Below, in pieces: positions 33,277 to 41,665 of a DNA stretch of 41,758 nucleotides (its first letter is position 1; each line of letters begins with the position of its first letter). Source of the DNA: Gammaproteobacteria bacterium (GTDB lineage: Bacteria; Pseudomonadota; Gammaproteobacteria; GCA-001735895). Where the stretch lies: assembly GCA_009937625.1 (NCBI GenBank), contig JAACFA010000015.1, forward strand, positions 1 through 41,758. The letters are read 5' to 3'. The notes below the pieces were generated by a model that did not search any database, had not been told where the DNA came from, and saw only the letters and a program-made list of their open reading frames with translations. Made by a program: the position numbers and the translations under genes.

Positions 33277-34298
33277 AAAAGCGAAACTACCAATACGGCA
33301 TATCGATGGTCGAAGTTCTGGTCGCGCTGGTCATCAGCCTGTTTTTATTGGCCGGTATTGTGCAGGTTTATACCGGCAACAAGGCTTCCTACTCTTTCAC
33401 CAATTCGATATCGCGGATCCAGGAAAACGGCCGCTTCGCGCTCGAAACCATGACCCAGGACCTGCGCATGGCCGGCTTTTTCGGTTGCGCCACCTTCGAT
33501 CCCGAAAATCCGGAAAATGTCGTCAATAACCTCGATCCCAACGGCACCGGATACTCCGACGATCACGATTTCATCGGCAACGGCCCGATAGACGGCACCG
33601 ATAACGACGGCCTGAACGGCTCCGACAGCGTGACCCTACGCGGCGTTGCACCGGGCCAGGTCAACGTGCATCCGCCCTATAACGTCTCTACCTCCGCGAA
33701 CATTTTCGTGAATGACAATCTTATGCTGCAGCCGGGCGATATCTCCATGGTCTGCAACTGCCGCGGCTGCGACATATTCCAGATCACCAATACGACCCAG
33801 AGCGCAAATGCGAACCAGATGGCGGTGGTGCACAACACCGGCACTGGCGAACCCGGCAATTACAACCCCGACAACTGCCCGGGGGCCAATGCGCACTGCC
33901 TATCGCAAACCTATGGCGCAGACGCTGCCATGATGAGGCTGCAGAAAGTGACTTATTCCATCGCAGCGGGCGCGAGCGGCGAGCCCGCGCTGTGGCGGCA
34001 GGAATTCGGTGAGAATCCCGAGGAACTGGTCGACGGTATCGACCAGATGCAAGTGCTCTACGGCCTCGATACCGACGACGACGGCTTTCCCAACCGGTAC
34101 GTGACGCGCCCCCAGGTTGCTAATTTGTGGGACGTCATCTCGCTTCGACTGATGTTGCTGGTGCGCTCGGAGGACCAATTTTTCGACGAGACCAATCAAA
34201 CCTATACCTTCAACGGCAACACCGTAACCGCTGCCGATCGTCGCTTGCGGCAGGTTTTCACCACGACCATCGCTCTACGCAACCGGATAGGCTCATGA
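33273..34298 (+). CDS. pilW: Type IV minor pilin PilW
   Basis: A 341-residue prepilin, the largest of the set as is usual for PilW. The leader 'MKKRNYQYG' precedes 'ISMVEVLVALVISLFLLAG', with mature Glu5. The family signature 'QENGRFALETMTQDLRMAGFFGC' follows. Cysteine-rich segments ('VCNCRGC') and an Asp-rich loop ('YGLDTDDDGFPNRY') lie in the globular part. ATGA overlaps tie it to pilV upstream and pilX downstream. It is part of the tip-priming complex in the inner membrane and pilus. Confidence 0.9.
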   Translation: MKKRNYQYGISMVEVLVALVISLFLLAGIVQVYTGNKASYSFTNSISRIQENGRFALETMTQDLRMAGFFGCATFDPENPENVVNNLDPNGTGYSDDHDFIGNGPIDGTDNDGLNGSDSVTLRGVAPGQVNVHPPYNVSTSANIFVNDNLMLQPGDISMVCNCRGCDIFQITNTTQSANANQMAVVHNTGTGEPGNYNPDNCPGANAHCLSQTYGADAAMMRLQKVTYSIAAGASGEPALWRQEFGENPEELVDGIDQMQVLYGLDTDDDGFPNRYVTRPQVANLWDVISLRLMLLVRSEDQFFDETNQTYTFNGNTVTAADRRLRQVFTTTIALRNRIGS

Positions 34299-34822
34299 AC
34301 ACGCCAAGTTACAATCAACAATCGGGCATGGCCCTGATTATCAGCCTGATCATTCTGATCTCGATGACGATACTCGGCGTCGCCTCGATGCAGGCCACGC
34401 GCACCGAGGTCAGCATGGCGGGCAACCAGCGCGAGGCAGGATTGAGTTTCAACGCGACCGAAGCCGGATTAAGCGCGGCCGAGAGGTACATCGAGGACTC
34501 CATTTCGAAAACCGCCTACAACGATCCGGCCATCGGATTGTACGACCGGCTCGAAACGGACCCCGATTACGGCGACAGCACGGTCTGGGACGCTTCCCAG
34601 ATCGCGACGACGACCCTGCCCTTTGTCACCGAACAGCCCCGGTTCATCATCAAGTATCTCGGCGATCGTTCGCAAAACGAAGTCGCGGCGGTCAACATAG
34701 GCGGTTACGGAAGCAGCCAACCGGGTAAAACCGTATCCAACTTCCGGGTGACCTCGAGGGGAGTGGGGCAGACTGCCAATTCATTCCGCTTCATCCAGTC
34801 ATATTATGGAAAAGAGTTCTAG
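34295..34822 (+). CDS. pilX: Type IV minor pilin PilX
   Basis: A 175-residue PilX-type protein. It starts 'MNTPSYNQQSGMALIISLII', lacking Glu at mature position 5, as is common for PilX/GspK-like subunits, and then 'SMQATRTEVSMAGNQREAGLSFNATEAGL' (within residues 34-65), the PilX N-terminal signature. The ATG at 34295 overlaps the pilW stop by 4 nt; longer in-frame starts would lie inside pilW. The stop (34822) is 17 nt before the pilY1 start. It likely caps the minor-pilin complex. Confidence 0.87.
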   Translation: MNTPSYNQQSGMALIISLIILISMTILGVASMQATRTEVSMAGNQREAGLSFNATEAGLSAAERYIEDSISKTAYNDPAIGLYDRLETDPDYGDSTVWDASQIATTTLPFVTEQPRFIIKYLGDRSQNEVAAVNIGGYGSSQPGKTVSNFRVTSRGVGQTANSFRFIQSYYGKEF

Positions 34823-34838
34823 AATCAGGAGAATTCGC

Positions 34839-37800
34839 ATGATTAATTTGTCAAACGTAAAGCTTTCACGGTCGCTGTTGGCCGCCGCGATCACCGTAAT
34901 GTCATTGCACAACGCACAGGCCGCGCCCGGAAACCTGCCCACCGCGCCCCTGTTCCTGTCAACCATCGTCGAACCCAACGTGTTCTTTACCCTCGACGAC
35001 TCGGGCAGCATGGACTGGGAACCGATGATGTCGAGCACGACCGGGCTGGCCACTGGCAGCGGTCTGCCTTTTATCGACGGCAGACTCCGCGGCTACTACA
35101 CTCCGACTTTTAATCACCTCTATGATGCGAGCGGTGAATTTATCTATGTCCTGCCCCCGGCCGACGGCACACATGCTGAATGGGACAAGACATGGGTGGT
35201 GCGCAATCACCTCGGGAACCGGAGCTATTACAATCCAAATATTACATACCAGCCGTGGCCGGGAACCAACGCGGATGGCTCTCCGATGTACGAGGACGCC
35301 GATCCAACCGAGGCGCTGGAGCATCCCGACATACCAAGATCCGCCGGCGGCGAGTGGGTTAACCTGCTCCTCGACCATACGTATACCGAACCCACCGCCG
35401 GCTCCGGCGGCACAGCAACCGCGGGCACCACTTCGACGACCTATTATATTCCGACCTACTACAGATGGTCCCCCGCAGACGGCGACGGCGATGGCGTTAT
35501 CGAGGAATCCGACCTGGTTGGAGCCGCCGTGCTCGCTGCCAGGGTTGAGATTCCGAGAGACGCGACAGATCCCGAGATGATCAATTTCGCCAACTGGTTT
35601 CAGTACTACCGTTCGAGGATGAATGCAACCAAGTCGGTTGTGGGCGGCACGATTAATAATACCGATGCTTCGCGTATGGGCATTCGCATGTACAACACCG
35701 GCCAGATGGAAGACCTCGCAACCATGAGCGATACCGCCCTGAAACGCACGCTACTCCGGGATCTCTACTCGTTTGTGACCCCGGCGAGGGGAACCCCGGC
35801 AAGGACCGCGCTGGAGGCGACCGGTGATTATTTTGCCGACAACACTAGCGGCGCTATCCTGAGCGCGGCCGAGGGCGGGGAATGTCAACAGAACTTCAAC
35901 CTGCTGATGTCGGACGGTTTCTGGAACGGCGGCACCGTCCCTTCTGTCGGCAATACCGATACGGATGGTGCAGGCCCGTACGACGGTAACGCGGCTCAGT
36001 CAAACGATGGCGGTAACTACGCGGATGCTTACAGCAACACCCTGGCCGACGTCGCAATGGATAACTACGAGAACGATTTGCGCACCGACCTTGCCGACCT
36101 GGTGCCTACCCAGACCGGCATTGACGAAGCCGATCACCAGCACCTGGTAACCTTTACCATTGGGTTTGGCTTGAATGGTACGCTCGATCCCTCGGTCGAT
36201 GATCCGCTTGCGGTCGGTTTTACCTGGCCCGAACCCATCAGCAACAGTATTACCACGGTCGACGACATGTGGCATGCCGCCTACAACGGGCGCGGCCGGT
36301 ATCTCAGCGCCCAGAATCCGGAAGAGTTACAGAGGTCGATGTCGGCGGCGATTAACGATATCGCGCAACGCACAGGCACCGCAGCCGCGGTTGCCATCAA
36401 CTCGGCCCAGCTCAGTACCGAGTCGGTAGTCTACCTGGCTCAGTTCAACTCCAATCGCTGGCAGGGCGATATACTCGCCTTCCCGATCGTCGACACGGAC
36501 ACCGGCGAACTCTCCGCGGCACCCAAGTGGAGCGCGGCATCGGATCTGAACGCACGCGACATCGCTACTAAGCCCAGGATCATGATGACGCTCAACGACG
36601 CGCTGCTCGAACCCGACGGCGTCGCGTTCACCTGGTCCGATATCTCGCCCAGCATGATGAATGACCTACTGACCAATCCGACCGGGGGAACCGACCCCGC
36701 TGCGGTCGGCCAGGCGCGACTCGATTTCATTCGTGGCGATCGCAGCAACGAGGGCACCCTCTTCCGTTCGCGCGCGTCGATGCTGGCCGATATCGTCAAC
36801 TCCGGCCCCGTGTTCGTCGGCCCGCCGGGATTGAGCTGGCCCGACGTCGCACCGTTTCCGGAAGACGGCGCGGCCTATTCGGAATTCAAGAACGGTCCCG
36901 CCGCGAACCGCAAGAAAGTCGTTTATGCCGGCTCCAATGACGGCTTGATGCACGCCTTCGACGATGATACGGGCGAAGAACTGTTTGCCTACGTGCCAAA
37001 CCTGCTGAGCTCCAGCGGCATCGGCGAAGGCCTGCACTACCTTACAGACCCCAACTACGGGCACCGGTTTTACGTCGATCAGACGCCGACGCTGTCGGAT
37101 GTTTACATCTCCTCGGGCAGCAGCACCGAGTGGCATACCGTCCTGGTGGGTGCCCTGCGCGGCGGTGGACGCGGATTGTTCGCGCTCAACGTTACCGACC
37201 CGTCGCTGTTCCAGGAAGCCAGTGCCGACAATGTCGTTCTGTGGGAGTTCAGCAACGCAGACGATCCCGATCTCGGCTACACCTACAGCCGCCCGTTCAT
37301 CGCGCTGACCAACGCCGGCACCTGGGTCGCGATCTTCGGCAACGGCTACAACGATCTCGGCAGCGGCGAAGCCAGCCTGTTCATCGTCGATATCGAGGCG
37401 GGCGCGGACGGAGAATGGCAGGCCGGGGACTACGTGAAAATTTCGACCGGCATCGGCACGCCCGCCGACCGCAACGGCATGGCGACACCCGCGCTGGCCG
37501 ATGTCGACGGTAACGGTACCGTCGACCTGGTTTATGCCGGCGACCTTCGCGGCAACATGTGGGTCTTCGACCTGAGCGACACCAATTCCAATTTCTGGGA
37601 TGTTGCCTACCAGAACGCCGGCAATCCGGAGCCGTTGTTCACGACCCCGGCCAATCAGCCGATCACCGCGAAACCGGTACTGGCGAAGCACCCGACCCAG
37701 CCCGATTCGGTGAGCCCGTCGAATCAGCCTAACATCATGGTGTTTTTCGGCACCGGACAGTACCTGGTCGATGCAGACAAGTCCAGCACCGACATCCAGT

Positions 37801-38318
37801 CTTTTTACGGCGTCTGGGACAAGGGCGACGCCGGCCTGGATCGCACCGACCTGATCGAGCAAAGCTTCGACACCAGTTTTACGGTCAAGGTGCTGACCCG
37901 CAACCCGGTTGATTACTCGATCGACCACGGCTGGTATTTAGACCTGCCCGAAACCGGGGAACGCGCGGTGACTTCGCCGATCGCAAGAGGCGATGCCGTG
38001 TTCTTTAATTCCTTCGTGCCCGTCGACGATCCGTGCTCGGTCGGCGGTTTCGGCTTCAAGTTCGCGGTCGACATGGCAACAGGTGGATCTCCGCTTGACC
38101 CGGTTTTCGACAGCAATAACGACGGCGTTATCGATGAATATGACACGGTGAGCAACGGCAATGATACCAGTACCATGGTGGCGGTGAGGCAGGAAGGCTT
38201 TCTGCCCGAACCGGTATTTATAGAGGACCTCGCCTTTACCGCCGAAGAGGCAACCAAGGTAAAACCGCTGAAGAAAGTCCCCGAGGGCCGCTTTTCCTGG
38301 CAGGAGTTAATCCAATGA
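34839..38318 (+). CDS. pilY1: Type IV pilus tip adhesin/assembly factor PilY1
   Basis: A secreted protein of 1159 residues. After a signal peptide ('SRSLLAAAITVMSLHNAQA') comes an N-terminal von Willebrand A-like domain with a MIDAS start 'FFTLDDSGSMDW', then a C-terminal PilC/PilY1 beta-propeller ('VVYAGSNDGLMHAFDDDTGE'). Calcium-binding loops of EF-hand pattern are visible near residue 214 (DGDGDGVIEESD), 888 (DVDGNGTVDLVYAGD) and 1091 (DSNNDGVIDEYD). The start at 34839 has AGGAG 7 nt upstream and is preferred over ATG 34806, which lies inside pilX. PilY1 sits on the minor-pilin tip and acts in adhesion, surface sensing and retraction control. It overlaps the pilY2-like gene by 4 nt. Confidence 0.92.
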   Translation: MINLSNVKLSRSLLAAAITVMSLHNAQAAPGNLPTAPLFLSTIVEPNVFFTLDDSGSMDWEPMMSSTTGLATGSGLPFIDGRLRGYYTPTFNHLYDASGEFIYVLPPADGTHAEWDKTWVVRNHLGNRSYYNPNITYQPWPGTNADGSPMYEDADPTEALEHPDIPRSAGGEWVNLLLDHTYTEPTAGSGGTATAGTTSTTYYIPTYYRWSPADGDGDGVIEESDLVGAAVLAARVEIPRDATDPEMINFANWFQYYRSRMNATKSVVGGTINNTDASRMGIRMYNTGQMEDLATMSDTALKRTLLRDLYSFVTPARGTPARTALEATGDYFADNTSGAILSAAEGGECQQNFNLLMSDGFWNGGTVPSVGNTDTDGAGPYDGNAAQSNDGGNYADAYSNTLADVAMDNYENDLRTDLADLVPTQTGIDEADHQHLVTFTIGFGLNGTLDPSVDDPLAVGFTWPEPISNSITTVDDMWHAAYNGRGRYLSAQNPEELQRSMSAAINDIAQRTGTAAAVAINSAQLSTESVVYLAQFNSNRWQGDILAFPIVDTDTGELSAAPKWSAASDLNARDIATKPRIMMTLNDALLEPDGVAFTWSDISPSMMNDLLTNPTGGTDPAAVGQARLDFIRGDRSNEGTLFRSRASMLADIVNSGPVFVGPPGLSWPDVAPFPEDGAAYSEFKNGPAANRKKVVYAGSNDGLMHAFDDDTGEELFAYVPNLLSSSGIGEGLHYLTDPNYGHRFYVDQTPTLSDVYISSGSSTEWHTVLVGALRGGGRGLFALNVTDPSLFQEASADNVVLWEFSNADDPDLGYTYSRPFIALTNAGTWVAIFGNGYNDLGSGEASLFIVDIEAGADGEWQAGDYVKISTGIGTPADRNGMATPALADVDGNGTVDLVYAGDLRGNMWVFDLSDTNSNFWDVAYQNAGNPEPLFTTPANQPITAKPVLAKHPTQPDSVSPSNQPNIMVFFGTGQYLVDADKSSTDIQSFYGVWDKGDAGLDRTDLIEQSFDTSFTVKVLTRNPVDYSIDHGWYLDLPETGERAVTSPIARGDAVFFNSFVPVDDPCSVGGFGFKFAVDMATGGSPLDPVFDSNNDGVIDEYDTVSNGNDTSTMVAVRQEGFLPEPVFIEDLAFTAEEATKVKPLKKVPEGRFSWQELIQ

Positions 38319-38623
38319 AACATTTAAAATCACATCTTATCCGCATTCTCGTTATCGCCGCCCTTACGCTTCCGTGGGCAACCGCGGAAGCTCTGGAAAC
38401 CTTCGAAAGGGCTGGGGTTATTTCCGAGGTTGGTTACGATAACTTTACCGTCCATAACAAAAAATACCGGATCGCCCCCGGGGCCACCTTGAGCAGCAGC
38501 GACCCGAATCGCAGGAAGTTTGCCGATTTCATGAAGGGAGACCAAATCTATTTCAAGGGAAAAATATTAAACGGCGTTAATTACGTTGATAGCATCGTTT
38601 ATATCGTCCCCGTCGCCTCTTAA
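38315..38623 (+). CDS. pilY2: Small exported protein in PilY2 position
   Basis: A 102-residue protein with a signal peptide ('ILVIAALTLPWATAEA') and a small beta-rich domain ('VISEVGYDNFTVHNKKYRI', 'KFADFMKGDQIYFKGKILN'). It overlaps the pilY1 stop by 4 nt and precedes pilE, exactly where pilY2 stands in Pseudomonas. PilY2 proteins are small and poorly conserved; the assignment rests on position, size and the general fold pattern. Its role in pilus biogenesis is not understood. Confidence 0.68.
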   Translation: MKHLKSHLIRILVIAALTLPWATAEALETFERAGVISEVGYDNFTVHNKKYRIAPGATLSSSDPNRRKFADFMKGDQIYFKGKILNGVNYVDSIVYIVPVAS

Positions 38624-38643
38624 TTTCCTGACGGATTATTATT

Positions 38644-39045
38644 ATGAATCATTCAAAGGGTTATAGTCTGATCGAATTAATGATCGTGATCGCAATTGTC
38701 GGCATTCTGTCGGCGGTTGCTTACGGGATGTATACGGACCATGTGATCTCATCGAATCGCACCGAAGCGCGGGCTGCGCTACAGCAGGCGGCCGGCACCC
38801 TGGAAAAATGTAAAAGCCTGTATGGCAACTACAACGCCGCAAACTGTAACTATGCCGATTTCACGAGCGAGTCGAACTATTACGACATCCGGGCCAACGG
38901 CACCATCACCGGTTCGGCATTCACACTAACGGCGACCCCCGCGGTGGGTTCCCGACAGGTTGCCGATACCGAATGCACTTCGCTAACGCTGACTAACGCA
39001 GGAGTCAAGGGCGGCACCGGGACCGATCCTACCGAGTGTTGGTAA
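38644..39045 (+). CDS. pilE: Type IV minor pilin PilE
   Basis: A 133-residue prepilin with a very short leader 'MNHSKG', then 'YSLIELMIVIAIVGILSAVA' with mature Glu5. The globular part carries four cysteines ('EKCKSLYGNYNAANC' and 'DTECTSLTL...TECW') that can form the D-region disulfides. It is the last gene of the operon, 20 nt after the pilY2-like gene, matching the Pseudomonas PilE minor pilin rather than the major pilin. A hairpin follows the stop. Confidence 0.88.
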   Translation: MNHSKGYSLIELMIVIAIVGILSAVAYGMYTDHVISSNRTEARAALQQAAGTLEKCKSLYGNYNAANCNYADFTSESNYYDIRANGTITGSAFTLTATPAVGSRQVADTECTSLTLTNAGVKGGTGTDPTECW

Positions 39046-39069
39046 CGGCATCGAGTTAACCTCCATGCA

Positions 39070-39110
39070 GGCGGAGTCGATGGTTCGGCTCCGCCAGTTG
39101 TTGTTATAAT
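39070..39110 (+). terminator. Hairpin after the pilin operon and -10 box of the next operon
   Basis: GGCGGAG (39070-39076) pairs with CTCCGCC (39089-39095) around a 12-nt loop, 25 nt after the pilE stop codon. The following bases (AGTTGTTGTT) are only moderately U-rich, so termination may be partial. A perfect TATAAT follows at 39105-39110, 28 nt before the PP-loop gene's ATG, but I see no good -35. This is the only gap between the pilin operon and the sulfur-carrier operon. Confidence 0.45.
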
Positions 39111-39137
39111 CCCGGTTTTTACATCAATACCGGTCCG

Positions 39138-40178
39138 ATGAAAAAAGCAATCGCGCTGATCTCCGGCGGGCTTGATTCTCTGCTCGCCGCCAGGCTGATC
39201 CAGCAACAGGGAATCCACGTCGAGGGAATTAATTTTTACACTGGCTTTTGCGTGGAAGGGCACACTAATGCCATACGCAATCGTGACCGCAGCCGGGTCA
39301 AACGCAATAATGCGCTGTGGGTTGCCGAGCAGCTCGGCATCAAGCTGCACATCATCGACATCGTAGACGAGTACAAGGACGTCGTGATCAACCCGAAACA
39401 CGGCTATGGAGCGAACCTGAATCCCTGCCTGGACTGCAAGATCTTCATGGTGCACAAGGCCTACGAATGGATCCGGGAGCACGGTTTCGATTTCATCATT
39501 ACCGGCGAAGTGGTCGGTCAGCGACCGAAATCGCAGCGCAAGCGCGTGATGCCGGTGATCGCGCATGAATCGGGCGCCGAAGACCTGCTGCTGCGCCCGC
39601 TCAGCGCCAAGAACCTGCCCGAGACGAAGCCCGAACGCGAGGGCTGGGTCGAGCGCGAGGCACTGCGCGACTTCGGCGGGCGTTCGCGCAAACCGCAAAT
39701 GGCGCTGGCAAGGGAATTCGGTTTCGAAGACTATGCCCAGCCGGCCGGCGGTTGCTGCTTTCTCACCGACCAGAGCTACTCGGTCAAACTGCAGGACCTG
39801 TGGGATAACCGCGGCCAACGCGAGTATGAACTCGACGACATCATGCTGCTCAAGGTGGGACGCCATATCCGCCCCAGCAGAGCGTTCAAACTGATCATCG
39901 CGCGCGAGGAGGGCGAAACCAATTTCCTGAGCGGCTATCGCCACCAGTTCCAGACCATCAAGACGGTCAGTCATGCGGGCCCGCTGGCGCTGGTCGAAGG
40001 CGCCCAGCTCGACGCCGCACAGCTCGAACTCGCCTGCGCGATCACCGCACGCTTCAGCCAGGGACGCGATGCCGAATCGGTAGAACTGCGTTTCAGCGAC
40101 CGAGAGCAATCTTCGCGCAGTATTCACGTCAAGCCGCTGGCCGCGGAGCAGATAGAGCAGGACTGGGTTATCGCATGA
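39138..40178 (+). CDS. PP-loop ATPase, MnmA/ThiI-like tRNA thiolase family
   Basis: A 346-residue cytoplasmic protein. The N-terminal PP-loop 'LISGGLDSLLAARL' (SGGLDS at residues 9-14) would adenylate its substrate. Redox-active or metal-binding cysteine pairs are 'NPCLDCK' (Cys97, Cys100) and 'AGGCCFLTD' (Cys206-Cys207). It resembles the MnmA/ThiI-type sulfur-insertion enzymes annotated as tRNA thiolases, but MnmA and ThiI themselves have different domain plans, so its exact tRNA target is unknown. ATGA overlap with the TusA-like gene points to a dedicated sulfur donor. Confidence 0.75.
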   Translation: MKKAIALISGGLDSLLAARLIQQQGIHVEGINFYTGFCVEGHTNAIRNRDRSRVKRNNALWVAEQLGIKLHIIDIVDEYKDVVINPKHGYGANLNPCLDCKIFMVHKAYEWIREHGFDFIITGEVVGQRPKSQRKRVMPVIAHESGAEDLLLRPLSAKNLPETKPEREGWVEREALRDFGGRSRKPQMALAREFGFEDYAQPAGGCCFLTDQSYSVKLQDLWDNRGQREYELDDIMLLKVGRHIRPSRAFKLIIAREEGETNFLSGYRHQFQTIKTVSHAGPLALVEGAQLDAAQLELACAITARFSQGRDAESVELRFSDREQSSRSIHVKPLAAEQIEQDWVIA

Positions 40179-40411
40179 ACGACATCGTCGAAGTAGATGC
40201 GCGTCGACTGTTCTGCCCGCTGCCGGTAATCCGCCTGCAAAACAACATCAACAAAAGCCCGCCGGGCACCCGGGTTCGCATCGTCAGTACCGATCCGGGC
40301 AGCATGAACGACATTCCCACCTGGTGTCGCATCAACGGCCACCAGGTACTGGAAAGCGTCGAGCGGGACCAGGAGTTCGTCTTTCTGGTGCAGAAAGGCG
40401 ATGGGTCCTGA
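40175..40411 (+). CDS. tusA: TusA-family sulfur carrier protein
   Basis: A 78-residue TusA-type protein with the persulfide cysteine in 'RRLFCPLPVIRLQ' (Cys14). TusA passes sulfur from a desulfurase to acceptors such as tRNA thiolases. It overlaps the PP-loop gene upstream by 4 nt and the CDF gene downstream by 11 nt. The position suggests it delivers sulfur to the PP-loop enzyme rather than acting as the housekeeping TusA-BCDE relay, of which no other part is visible. The symbol names the family; a TusA paralogue is quite possible. Confidence 0.83.
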   Translation: MNDIVEVDARRLFCPLPVIRLQNNINKSPPGTRVRIVSTDPGSMNDIPTWCRINGHQVLESVERDQEFVFLVQKGDGS

Positions 40412-41534
40412 TCAGCGGCATCGGACCACCCAACGGGTCACGTTGGTCGGGGCCGCGATCAACTGTGGGCTCGCGGCGCTGCAGATAACTTTCGGGCTGC
40501 TCGGAAAGTCGCAGGCACTGCTCGCCGACGGCATGCACACCTTGTCTGATCTGAGCACCGATTTCATCGTCCTGTACGCCTCCAAGCGCGCCTCCAAGGA
40601 AGCGGACGAAGAGCATCCCTACGGCCATGGGCGTATCGAAACCCTGGCCTCGATGCTGTTGGGAGCGATTCTCGCAGCCGTCGGTATCGGCATCGGCGTC
40701 CGCGGGGTCGAGAGTATCCTCGATCCGCGGTTGATCGATCCCGAACCGATAACCATCCTGTTCGCCGCGCTCGCCATTGTCGCCAAGGAAGGACTTTATC
40801 GCTACACCCTGCGCGCCGCGCGAACGGTACATTCGACCCTGCTCGAATCCAACGCCTGGCATCACCGTTCCGACGCACTGTCGTCGATCGTCGTCCTGAT
40901 CGGCATTACGGCGCAAGTGCTCGGTGTGCCCCACATGGATGCGCTGGCGGCAATCATCGTCGGCGCGATGATCCTGTGGATGGGAGTCAGGCTGGGACGC
41001 ATGGCGCTCTCCGAGCTGATCGATACCGGGCTTGATCTCGGGCTGGTAGAGGACCTGCGCAGCGCGATGCTGGCCGACAGCAGCGTGGTCGGCATCCATA
41101 ACCTGCGCACTCGCTCGATGGGCGGCCAGGGTTATATCGACGCCCACATCGAGGTCGATTCGGACCTGACGGTGTCCGAGGCGCACTACATCGCGCATAA
41201 AATCGAGCACCGCCTGAAGAAGCAGTTTCCGAAGATCATCGACGTGCATATCCACATCGATCCGCTGGACGACGCGATCAAGGATTCGGTACTGGCGCGA
41301 TTACCCGAACGCAGCGTAATCGAAGCGGATCTGCAGCAGGCCTGGAGCGGGATCGAGGCCAGCGGGCAGATCGATCAGATCAAGCTGCATTACCTCGACA
41401 AACTGATCGAGATCGACCTGGTGCTGCCGGCCTCGATGTGCAACCACGAACAACGGGACGCGGTCGACAATCTTCAGCAGAGCGCCAGCAATCTCGATTA
41501 CGTTGGCAAGGTCAACATCTACTACCTCAGATAA
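40401..41534 (+). CDS. Cation diffusion facilitator metal transporter
   Basis: A 377-residue CDF exporter: about six transmembrane helices, metal-site motifs 'LLADGMHTLSDLSTDF' and 'WHHRSDALSS', and a cytoplasmic domain from about residue 210 ('RTRSMGGQGYIDAHIEVDSDL', 'DVHIHIDP'). The protein is about 75 residues longer than E. coli FieF; the extra C-terminal part ('LPERSVIEADLQQAW...VNIYYLR') looks like a second alpha/beta domain. Zn, Fe, Mn or Cd are possible substrates. Its start overlaps tusA by 11 nt, so metal export is coupled to sulfur-carrier expression. Confidence 0.87.
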   Translation: MGPDQRHRTTQRVTLVGAAINCGLAALQITFGLLGKSQALLADGMHTLSDLSTDFIVLYASKRASKEADEEHPYGHGRIETLASMLLGAILAAVGIGIGVRGVESILDPRLIDPEPITILFAALAIVAKEGLYRYTLRAARTVHSTLLESNAWHHRSDALSSIVVLIGITAQVLGVPHMDALAAIIVGAMILWMGVRLGRMALSELIDTGLDLGLVEDLRSAMLADSSVVGIHNLRTRSMGGQGYIDAHIEVDSDLTVSEAHYIAHKIEHRLKKQFPKIIDVHIHIDPLDDAIKDSVLARLPERSVIEADLQQAWSGIEASGQIDQIKLHYLDKLIEIDLVLPASMCNHEQRDAVDNLQQSASNLDYVGKVNIYYLR

Positions 41535-41535
41535 A

Positions 41536-41552
41536 TGCACTATTTTGGTGCA
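41536..41552 (+). promoter_or_regulatory. NtrC-type binding site upstream of glnA
   Basis: TGCACTATTTTGGTGCA matches the NtrC consensus TGCACC-N5-GGTGCA at 11 of 12 arm positions. It lies 130 bp before the glnA start, right after the CDF stop codon. A weaker half-matching site (TGCACGATAAATTGGCA, 41587-41603) overlaps the -35 of the glnA promoter. An upstream strong site plus a promoter-overlapping weak site resembles enterobacterial glnA control by nitrogen limitation. Confidence 0.7.
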
Positions 41553-41597
41553 TGAAGCTCGAAAATGCCCTAAAATCGCCGTTTTTTGCACGATAAA

Positions 41598-41625
41598 TTG
41601 GCATCTTGGCGTTAATCGGTACAAT
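41598..41625 (+). promoter_or_regulatory. Sigma-70-type promoter of glnA
   Basis: TTGGCA (41598-41603) and TACAAT (41620-41625) are each one base from consensus and are spaced 16 bp, 40 bp before the glnA ATG. No sigma-54 -24/-12 pair with correct spacing was found, though the NtrC-like site suggests one might exist in degenerate form. Confidence 0.55.
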
Positions 41626-41665
41626 CCCCCCTGTTTTTAGACCCCCCGATTCTGGAGAATAAATC

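Noticed and set aside
36666-37928. 420-codon antisense frame opposite pilY1
   Set aside because: It is fully opposite a certain gene, lacks recognisable motifs, and is explained by GC-rich codon bias.
38880-40127. 415-codon antisense frame over pilE and the PP-loop gene
   Set aside because: It crosses two real genes on the other strand and shows no family motif.
41598-41614. Sigma-54 promoter of glnA (TTGGCA...GGC)
   Set aside because: The GG and GC elements are about 3 bp too close for a -24/-12 promoter; a sigma-70 reading fits better.
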